Positions 1 through 6,543 of a stretch of 6,543 nt of DNA are shown here, piece after piece (the stretch's first letter is position 1; each line of letters opens with the position of its first letter). The notes under the pieces are model-generated. The model had not been told where the DNA came from, ran no database searches, and saw nothing but the letters and a program-made list of their open reading frames with translations. The stretch covers positions 1 through 6,543 of the forward strand of contig SKVE01000386.1 of assembly GCA_007129635.1 (NCBI GenBank), given 5' to 3'. The position numbers and the translations under genes were made by a program. This DNA is from Planctomycetaceae bacterium. GTDB lineage: Bacteria > Planctomycetota > Planctomycetia > Pirellulales > Pirellulaceae.

Positions 1-1
1 G

Positions 2-1087
2 CAACAACCTCGCGATGTGTCGTTGCGATCCGAAGCAGCCATGTCTTTGCGGCGCGCCGCCAATCTTTACCGCATGATCAACCGCTTCGATCAAGCTCAT
101 GCATTGTACGCCCGCTCGGCCGCGTTATTGGAAGGCTTGGTCCAGGAATATCCCCGTGACCAGCAATATCGGATGCAATGGGCGGAACTGCGATGCGATC
201 AGACGGAGTCGATGTTGCGAGCCCTCGGGCCTGCGTCCGCCGAGCCCGACTGTCGAGAAACACGTGAGATCGCAGCCGGAATTCGACGGGACTTTCCCGA
301 TTCTGCCGCTGCTCGATCGATCGAAGCGCGTATCCAATTGACCCATGCCGACATCCTCTACCGCCTGGGCCAGCCTACCGAGGCCATCGATCTTGCCCAG
401 GCCGCCGCTGCTACCTTTGATGAGATGTCTGCGCTCTGGCCTCAAGATTGGCGGTTCGGGATGAGCGCTACCATCGCCAACAGGAATCTGGCTTCGATGG
501 CCCGGGAAACCGACCGCCTGCCATTGGCGACGACCTCGCTGCAACGAGCTTCGAACCTGGCCCGCACCCTGTTCCAGCTCGATCCTGACGATCTCAACCT
601 GCAGTACAACCTGGCTGCGGTGCTCGTGGAGCAGGGGCGGCTGTTGCAAGCGACCGGAGAGCGTCTTGAGCAGGCTCATGCCGATTCTGACCGAGCGGTC
701 GAGATGCTGCAGGTCCTGGTCGGGCAGGCGCCCGATACGGCTACCTACACTCGAGGGCTGATCGAAGCACGGATGCAACGGGGAACCTTGCGTCTGCTGC
801 AAGGCGAGTTTTCCGCAGCGTTCGAAGATGCCCAACTCGCGCGGGAACTGGCAGAACGATTCCAGCAGCAATCCGACAACGCAGCCGATTCGCATCGACT
901 GCTGGGAATGGCATGGTTGCTAGAGGCCAAGGTTCAACAGATGCTAGGCAACCACCAGCAGGCTCGTGAATCGCTAAATAGTGCCCAACATTGGATTGAC
1001 TTGGCGCTGACGATCAACCCCCAAGGTCCACGCCAGTTGATCGAAGCCGCCGCAGAGCTGGAAGCACTGCGACAGATTTTGGATTGA
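2..1087 (+). CDS. TPR-repeat protein, C-terminal part (probably the tail of a planctomycetal Ser/Thr kinase), 5' partial
   Basis: The reading frame is open from the first complete codon at position 2. A GTG at 17 could be a start, but there is no ribosome binding site ahead of it and helical TPR-like sequence begins immediately, so the true N-terminus is most likely outside the window. About 361 residues are visible, ending in TGA at 1085-1087. The protein is almost entirely helical, with repeated units of about 34-45 residues of the type A..L..LGR..EA...Y..A..L...L....P.D. Examples, counted from the GTG, are residues 8-47, 102-142, 168-191, 214-240 and 290-335. These resemble tetratricopeptide repeats, which form protein-binding superhelices. 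In planctomycetes such C-terminal TPR arrays commonly follow a Hanks-type kinase domain. No kinase motif is visible here, so that link is an inference; a stand-alone TPR protein is the alternative. No signal peptide or membrane segment is seen in this part. The gene converges on the oxidoreductase gene. Confidence 0.8.
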   Translation, partial: QQPRDVSLRSEAAMSLRRAANLYRMINRFDQAHALYARSAALLEGLVQEYPRDQQYRMQWAELRCDQTESMLRALGPASAEPDCRETREIAAGIRRDFPDSAAARSIEARIQLTHADILYRLGQPTEAIDLAQAAAATFDEMSALWPQDWRFGMSATIANRNLASMARETDRLPLATTSLQRASNLARTLFQLDPDDLNLQYNLAAVLVEQGRLLQATGERLEQAHADSDRAVEMLQVLVGQAPDTATYTRGLIEARMQRGTLRLLQGEFSAAFEDAQLARELAERFQQQSDNAADSHRLLGMAWLLEAKVQQMLGNHQQARESLNSAQHWIDLALTINPQGPRQLIEAAAELEALRQILD

Positions 1088-1169
1088 CGTTCGCTACGAA
1101 GCAGCCCGCGAAAGTAATCCGACGCGAGGCAATCACGGGGTGCTTCCTATTTCGCGTGTTGACGGATGG

Positions 1170-2492
1170 TCAGGGCAGCGACCAGCCTGGTCGATATTCG
1201 CGGCGGATCAAGGCGTCGCACTGGGCAGCGTCGATCGCTTTTAGATTCTGGGCGTCCCAATGGATTGTCTTTCCTGAACGCAATGCGACATTGCACAGCA
1301 AAGCGGCTTCGGTCAAGGCGCCCGAGTAATCGAAATTGCAGGTAGTCGGACCGCCCGTCTTGCACGCTTCGACCCATTCGCGGTGATGGCCGATCGAATC
1401 GGGAATGAACGGCTCGGGCCTCTGGAAATCGGCGAATTCATCCTCCGGCAGCAACTGGTGGCGTCCGTAATCGGTGATCAGCATTCCCTGGCTGCCGACG
1501 AACAACACCGCGCTTCCCCACTGGGGCACCTTCTGCTGTTTGACCATTTCCGGATAGGCTCCGCCGTTGTACCAGTGCAGCGTCACGGGCGGTTGGTCGC
1601 CCCGCGCCGGATATTCCTGGTGGGCGATGGTCCAGCGTGCGGCGCTCTCCGGATGCACCGGTCCTTCTGCCTGGACCTTCGTCGGGTGTCGTAGATCGAG
1701 TGCCCAGAACGCGACATCGCAATAATGGCAGAAGAAATCTCCCAGGGCTCCATTGGCAAAATTCCACCAATAACGCCAGTGGAACGGAGCATAGGCATTG
1801 TGGTAAGGCCGGAATTCAGCGGGGCCCAGCCAGAGATCCCAGTTCAAGCCTTTGGGAATCGGCTGCCCTTCAGCGGGCGCATCGGGTTGAGCTTGATCGG
1901 TTGGTGTGGCAGGGCCATCGAAGCGGGCGCCGAGCCACGCATGGACTTCGTGCACAGCGCCGATCGCGCCGGTCCGGATCAATTCGACGACTCGCCGATA
2001 GTTCGCCCCGGCATGGATCTGGTTTCCCATCTGGGTCACCACCCGGTTCTCGGCAGCCACCTCTGCCATCCGCCTGGCTTCGTAGACGCTGTGCGTCAAC
2101 GGTTTCTCGCAGTAACAATGCTTGCCCAACTGCATCGCCATCACGCCGGGTATGGCATGCGTGTGATCGGGCGTCCCGATCACCACGGCGTCGATCTGGC
2201 CGTGCATCTGGTCCAACATTTTGCGAAAATCCTGGAAGCGTTGCGCCTTGGGAAAATCGGCAAAGGTCCTGGCTGCTCGCGATTCGTCGACATCGCACAG
2301 CGCGACCAGGTTCTCGCTGGCCACGCCTCGCACATTATCCGCGCCTCGTCCGCCGACGCCGATCCCGGCGATGTTCAGCTTTTCATTGGGCGACGCGCCT
2401 CGACCGGGCGACAACCGGGCGGTCATCGTCCAGAGTCCACCAGCGACCGCAGCATGACGGAGCATCTGACGGCGTGTGATCAGCTTGGACAT
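1170..2492 (-). CDS. Gfo/Idh/MocA family oxidoreductase with Tat signal
   Basis: A 440-residue predicted NAD(P)-dependent oxidoreductase of the Gfo/Idh/MocA family, whose members act on sugars, polyols and related compounds; the substrate cannot be told from sequence. The N-terminus carries a twin-arginine signal (TRRQML at 6-11, then a hydrophobic stretch to about 28), so export in the folded state is likely. The Rossmann dinucleotide-binding motif GIGVGGRG is at 43-50. It is followed by ALCDVDE (64-70), GTPDHTHA (106-113) and the family hallmark CEKPLTH (128-134). The C-terminal substrate-binding half contains GALGDFFCHYCD (248-259), with H256 and D259 in the usual active-site region. The C-terminal end, with NLKA (416-419) and IRREYRPGW (429-437), matches the planctomycetal secreted subgroup as I know it. 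Length is normal for that subgroup. The ATG at 2492 is supported by an AGGAG 8 bases upstream. It lies 70 bases downstream of the DUF1501 gene on the same strand and is probably cotranscribed with it. Confidence 0.93.
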   Translation of the reverse strand: MSKLITRRQMLRHAAVAGGLWTMTARLSPGRGASPNEKLNIAGIGVGGRGADNVRGVASENLVALCDVDESRAARTFADFPKAQRFQDFRKMLDQMHGQIDAVVIGTPDHTHAIPGVMAMQLGKHCYCEKPLTHSVYEARRMAEVAAENRVVTQMGNQIHAGANYRRVVELIRTGAIGAVHEVHAWLGARFDGPATPTDQAQPDAPAEGQPIPKGLNWDLWLGPAEFRPYHNAYAPFHWRYWWNFANGALGDFFCHYCDVAFWALDLRHPTKVQAEGPVHPESAARWTIAHQEYPARGDQPPVTLHWYNGGAYPEMVKQQKVPQWGSAVLFVGSQGMLITDYGRHQLLPEDEFADFQRPEPFIPDSIGHHREWVEACKTGGPTTCNFDYSGALTEAALLCNVALRSGKTIHWDAQNLKAIDAAQCDALIRREYRPGWSLP

Positions 2493-2500
2493 GAAGGTTT

Positions 2501-2505
2501 CTCCT
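2501..2505 (-). promoter_or_regulatory. Shine-Dalgarno of the Gfo/Idh/MocA gene
   Basis: The minus strand reads AGGAG here, with an 8-base spacer to the ATG at 2492-2490. This is near-ideal spacing and fixes the start codon, so that the Tat motif lies at residues 6-11. Its presence shows the gene does not depend on translational coupling to the DUF1501 gene 70 bases upstream. Confidence 0.75.
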
Positions 2506-2562
2506 GCTATGGGATAGATCGAGCCATGAATGCCCGTTATTGGACCATAAAGGTCGCGACAA

Positions 2563-4014
<1,452 letters not shown>

Positions 4015-4022
4015 CTTGTTCG

Positions 4023-4027
4023 CCTCC
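4023..4027 (-). promoter_or_regulatory. Shine-Dalgarno of the DUF1501 gene
   Basis: The minus strand reads GGAGG here, with an 8-base spacer to the ATG at 4014-4012. It is a strong site and decides the start. It also argues that the gene is translated independently of the permease gene, which ends 39 bases upstream. Confidence 0.8.
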
Positions 4028-4047
4028 GCATTACACTCAAAATCAAC

Positions 4048-4067
4048 TGTTGTTTATGATAACAACA
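4048..4067. repeat. Perfect inverted repeat, possible operator over the -10 box
   Basis: TGTTGTT (4048-4054) and AACAACA (4061-4067) are perfect inverted 7-base arms around a 6-base centre. The repeat spans the -10 element of the promoter candidate and the predicted start of transcription, which is the usual place for a repressor site. A further CAAC at 4044-4047 faces GTTG at 4049-4052, adding a third half-site-like element. As RNA it would form only a weak A/U-rich hairpin with no U-tract suited to termination, so a protein-binding site is the better reading. No regulator family is assigned. Confidence 0.4.
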
Positions 4068-5238
4068 CCAGAGTTCGTGTAAAGGTTGCTGAGGCCCAGC
4101 TAGTCAGGATCGCCAGCGTGGCGGCCAGCAACACGCCGGCCGCCAGGACGATGGCCACTTCCAGGGTCAACACGGCGGCGATTCGCGCTCGACCGCCTCC
4201 GATCTTCCGCATCGTCTCGATCTCGCGGCGACGCAATTGCAGCGATAGGAGGAAGACCAGCCCGATCGTGGCCAAGGTGGCTGCACCGACCATCATGATC
4301 CCCAAGGTCACGTAACCGCCGACGGCAAACACCGTTTGGACCAAATCGGCCAAGATCTCTGCAGGAGCGACGATCTGGACCGGCTGGTCCTCGTCCAGAT
4401 AGCGTCCTTCCAGCAGGGTCCCCGACCGCTGATCTCGCGGTTGGACGATGATCGCCGTGATGGGGAACGTTCCCGGGTCGCCGTGGAAGTGAAAGTCGGC
4501 CACATTCTCGGGCGTGACCTCGTTGTATTGGACCACCGCAGCACTGGCGATGATCCGGTCCTGGTCCACGCCCAAGACATCGTCCGCCGACTCGGCCGTG
4601 CTCAGATCCTGATGTCCGTGTGCCAGCCCCTGGATGGTCCAACTGGTCTTGATATCGACAAATACGGCGCGGTCGTCCGGCGTCCCGGTCGGCTGAAGCA
4701 CCCCGACGACATGCATCTTCAACGGGTACACGCCGCCGATGTCCAGGAACGCTTGCGGTGCCGAGATCACGTGCCCGCCGGGACGCACCTGAGCATCCCG
4801 AGCGGCTGTGGCGCCCAGCACGCATTCGCCCAGCATCCCCATCAGCCGCCCTTCGGCCAGTTGCAGATCGCGGAATTCAAAGTAATCGAGGGTGGTTCCC
4901 ACCACGGGGCTGTGCGCGGTGCGAAACCGAGTGTCCAGCGGAATGCCGTATCCCCACCCCGTCTGCTCGACGCGATCGATTTCCTCGAATCGCAAGGTAC
5001 CCGCCGCCTCGGATTCGAAGTATAACGAGTTCAACACCAGTTCCAAACGGCTGCCACGTGCGCCGATCAACAGCGGGGTGGACTCCGCCCGCGACATCAA
5101 CTCGACAGCACTGCGGCCGATCAACAGATTCAAGCCGATCGGCAGGTAGACGATCAGCGTCACCGCAGCGATCAACACCAGCGTTTTGATCCGGTGGTAC
5201 GCCAGGTAGCGCCAAGCCAGGTAGGCGATGTCGCTCAT
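4054..5238 (-). CDS. ABC transporter permease, FtsX/MacB-like
   Basis: A 394-residue integral membrane protein, expected to pair with the ATPase encoded just upstream. It has an N-terminal transmembrane helix (about 18-40) and a large extracytoplasmic domain (about 45-300) of MacB periplasmic-core type. This domain contains PLLIGARGSRLELVLNSLYF (starting at 55), VVGTTLDYFEFR (112-123), GECVLGA (137-143), GVYPLKMHVVGV (169-180) and a His-bearing GLAHGHQDL (204-212). Helices at about 305-334 and 353-379 follow, joined by the cytoplasmic loop RRREIETMRKIGGG (336-349), typical of FtsX domains. MacB-type permeases usually have a fourth helix; here the protein ends about 15 residues after the third. 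The start overlaps the ATPase stop (ATGA), so translation is probably coupled. Proteins of this class work in lipoprotein release, efflux or envelope signalling rather than classical import; the substrate is unknown. The blocks recall a permease subfamily also present in gammaproteobacteria, from memory only. Confidence 0.88.
   Translation of the reverse strand: MSDIAYLAWRYLAYHRIKTLVLIAAVTLIVYLPIGLNLLIGRSAVELMSRAESTPLLIGARGSRLELVLNSLYFESEAAGTLRFEEIDRVEQTGWGYGIPLDTRFRTAHSPVVGTTLDYFEFRDLQLAEGRLMGMLGECVLGATAARDAQVRPGGHVISAPQAFLDIGGVYPLKMHVVGVLQPTGTPDDRAVFVDIKTSWTIQGLAHGHQDLSTAESADDVLGVDQDRIIASAAVVQYNEVTPENVADFHFHGDPGTFPITAIIVQPRDQRSGTLLEGRYLDEDQPVQIVAPAEILADLVQTVFAVGGYVTLGIMMVGAATLATIGLVFLLSLQLRRREIETMRKIGGGRARIAAVLTLEVAIVLAAGVLLAATLAILTSWASATFTRTLVLLS
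4056..4083 (-). promoter_or_regulatory. Candidate sigma70-type promoter for the DUF1501 and oxidoreductase genes
   Basis: On the minus strand, TTTACA at 4083-4078 (5 of 6 to TTGACA) is followed after 16 bases by TATCAT at 4061-4056 (5 of 6 to TATAAT). Transcription would start near 4049, giving a leader of about 35 bases with the GGAGG site well placed. The promoter sits within the last ten codons of the permease gene, in a stretch clearly more AT-rich than its surroundings. The match is by eye to the general bacterial consensus. Planctomycete promoters are less well defined, so this is a prediction only. Confidence 0.5.
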
Positions 5239-5909
5239 AACGCCTCGCCGTCGACAACGTGGAACTGAGAAAAATCCAAAACGTGATCGAACCGATCGAG
5301 GATCTCGGGATCATGCGTAACGGTTACCAACGTGGCCTGCGTCTGCGTGACGTAATCGTCCAGAATGTCCAGCACATGCTGTTTGTTCTTCGTATCCAGG
5401 TTTCCTGTGGGTTCGTCGCACAGCAGCAGCCGAGGTGTCGTCAACAACGCGCGGCAGATCGCAACGCGTTGACGTTCGCCCTGAGACAATCGTCGCACAT
5501 ATCGCCGCAATTTGTCGCGGATCCCTACCTGGTCGGCCAGCAGTTCCGCCCGCTCGCGCATGTTCCGGTCCAGACGTAGCGTGCCGCTGATCCGGCAGGG
5601 CAGCAGGATGTTATCCAGGACGTTCAGATGCTCCAGCAGTTCGAACTCCTGGAACACCAGCCCGATATGTCGCACTCGCAGATTGCGACGAGCGGCGTCG
5701 GACAACGAAACCAGCTCGTGGTCGTCAACCACGATACTGCCCGACGCGGGTACCAGGATGCCTGCAATCAGGCTCAATAGCGTGGTCTTCCCGCAACCGC
5801 TCGGGCCGATCATCGCCAACCGAGCCCCTGGCGAGACCTTCCATTGAGGCACGCGGAGCGAAAAGTCGCTGTGTTCGTAACGAAACTGCAGGTCGCGTAT
5901 CCGGATCAT
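5235..5909 (-). CDS. ABC transporter ATP-binding protein, LolD/MacB class
   Basis: A 224-residue cytoplasmic ATPase with every motif intact: Walker A GPSGCGKTT (35-43), Q-loop VFQEFELL (85-92, Q87), signature LSQGERQRVAICRAL (141-155), Walker B LLLCDEPTGNLD (161-172) with catalytic E166, and H-loop VTHD (197-200, H199). The length and the TGNLD ending of Walker B are typical of the LolD/MacB/FtsE group that serves FtsX-like permeases, and such a permease follows with a 4-base ATGA overlap. The ATG at 5909 directly abuts the TAA of the upstream gene, with no spacer. No clear Shine-Dalgarno sequence is visible within that upstream coding end, so translation is probably coupled by termination-reinitiation. 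The ATPase presumably works as a dimer driving conformational change in the permease. Substrate is not predictable. Confidence 0.95.
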   Translation of the reverse strand: MIRIRDLQFRYEHSDFSLRVPQWKVSPGARLAMIGPSGCGKTTLLSLIAGILVPASGSIVVDDHELVSLSDAARRNLRVRHIGLVFQEFELLEHLNVLDNILLPCRISGTLRLDRNMRERAELLADQVGIRDKLRRYVRRLSQGERQRVAICRALLTTPRLLLCDEPTGNLDTKNKQHVLDILDDYVTQTQATLVTVTHDPEILDRFDHVLDFSQFHVVDGEAL

Positions 5910-6543
5910 TTAACGCTTGATGGTCGCCGTCGCCGTGAATTCGGCCTCCAGCTTGCCGCTTAGGTCGGTTTCGATGGTGATCCGTTGAGCCACGTTGGCA
6001 TCCCCGTTGCCGGCCGTGAACTCCACCGGCACGAAATGCATCGCCTTGCTGTCGTCGGGCAGGTCGGAGAAGCTAAAGTGTTCGTCATCACAACGAATAT
6101 CCACGATTCGGAAAGGCTGGTTGCCGCGAACCACTACCGTGCGACGAACCGTCTGGCCCGGCTGGAGCACGCCCAGGAACAACGAGGCCGGATTGATGCT
6201 CAGCGGGGATTCCACCTGACCTTCCACCGACAACGTCATCGTACGCGATCCGCCGTCGTTGGTCACAATCGTCAATTGGTCGTTGATGTAGCCGACCGGA
6301 GCGCTGGGTTTCAGCCGGACAAGCATCGCATAATGGACTCGCCCTGAACGACGAGCCATTTCGTCCAACTCCACTTCGAAATATCGATTTGCACTGCGGA
6401 TGTCCACGATCTCCCAATCGTTTCGCCCGGCGTAGACCAAATCGATCTGACGCTCCGCGCCACGTCCCAGCTCGACGGCCCCAAAATCCACGGAACCCGG
6501 GTCGAACACCACATCGCTACGCACAAAGCCCGAAACCGTCAAC
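5910..6543 (-). CDS. DUF1573/ASH-like Ig-repeat protein, N-terminus outside the window
   Basis: The frame is open to the window edge. The TTG at 6542 is a formal start only; the real N-terminus, probably with a signal peptide, lies beyond. About 210 residues are visible, made of two related beta-sandwich units. Unit A (about 11-108) and unit B (about 114-209) share the pattern (I/F)xP.S..(F/L)G.(V/L)..G......(V/L)V.....(F/W).IVDIR....(Y/H)F, namely WEIVDIRSANRYFEVEL in A and FRIVDIRCDDEHFSF in B. The first residues (TVSGFV) match the end of a unit (SVEGQV at 105-110), so at least one more repeat lies upstream. This is typical of planctomycetal DUF1573 proteins, which have an ASH/MSP-like Ig fold and are probably exported; no biochemical function is known to me. 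There are no membrane helices in the visible part. It ends with TAA immediately before the ATG of the ATPase gene, pointing to a shared operon. Confidence 0.82.
   Translation of the reverse strand, partial: LTVSGFVRSDVVFDPGSVDFGAVELGRGAERQIDLVYAGRNDWEIVDIRSANRYFEVELDEMARRSGRVHYAMLVRLKPSAPVGYINDQLTIVTNDGGSRTMTLSVEGQVESPLSINPASLFLGVLQPGQTVRRTVVVRGNQPFRIVDIRCDDEHFSFSDLPDDSKAMHFVPVEFTAGNGDANVAQRITIETDLSGKLEAEFTATATIKR

Noticed and set aside
125..895. Minus-strand open frame (256 codons) opposite the TPR gene
   Set aside because: The plus strand gives coherent TPR helices; the antisense product has no domain pattern and no ribosome binding site that I can see.
1088..1169. Possible transcription terminator between the convergent genes, with a stem GAGGCA/TGCTTC at 1126-1146
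   Set aside because: The stem is only six base pairs with one wobble and has no T-tract on either strand, so I do not call an intrinsic terminator. Nothing else is seen in this short gap.
2493..2562. Separate promoter for the Gfo/Idh/MocA gene in the 70-base gap
   Set aside because: No -35/-10 pair with good match and spacing was found; the ribosome binding site is real, but cotranscription with the DUF1501 gene is simpler.
4048..4067. Fur or Zur box reading of the palindrome
   Set aside because: Only scattered TGTTAT-like similarity to the enterobacterial consensus; not enough to name a regulator.
4336..5025. Plus-strand open frame (229 codons) opposite the permease gene
   Set aside because: The minus-strand permease has clear helices and family motifs and is coupled to the ATPase; this frame is a shadow.

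Overview
The window looks like a chromosomal segment from a planctomycete, probably of the Pirellulales type. This rests on gene content: a Tat-exported DUF1501 protein next to a Tat-exported Gfo/Idh/MocA oxidoreductase, a DUF1573-like repeat protein, and a TPR protein resembling the C-terminal part of planctomycetal Ser/Thr kinases. No rRNA or other marker gene is present, so the assignment is an inference from protein families. By eye the sequence is moderately GC-rich and almost fully coding.

Layout. On the plus strand, positions 2-1087 hold the 3' part of a TPR-rich protein whose N-terminus lies outside the window. An 82-base gap (1088-1169) separates it from a convergent minus-strand series that fills the rest. 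Read 5' to 3' on the minus strand, that series is: a DUF1573/ASH-like Ig-repeat protein (N-terminus off the window, ends 5910), an ABC ATPase of the LolD/MacB class (5909-5235), an FtsX/MacB-like permease (5238-4054), a DUF1501 protein (4014-2563), and a Gfo/Idh/MocA oxidoreductase (2492-1170). The first three are tightly coupled: stop and start abut directly (5909/5910), and the ATPase and permease share a 4-base ATGA overlap (5235-5238). They look like one transcription unit encoding a cell-envelope protein and an ABC complex.

The last two genes are probably a second unit. A good sigma70-type promoter candidate (4083-4056) lies in the last codons of the permease gene, and a perfect 7-bp-arm inverted repeat (4048-4067) overlaps its -10 box. 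Both downstream genes have good Shine-Dalgarno sequences, and both proteins have twin-arginine signals, so both should act in the periplasmic or paryphoplasmic space.

No CRISPR array, transposase, tRNA, rRNA or phage gene was seen. The points most worth following up are the operator-like palindrome on the internal promoter, the permease that seems to stop before the fourth FtsX transmembrane helix, and the coupling of a DUF1573-type protein to that ABC pair. No convincing wholly new system is evident.
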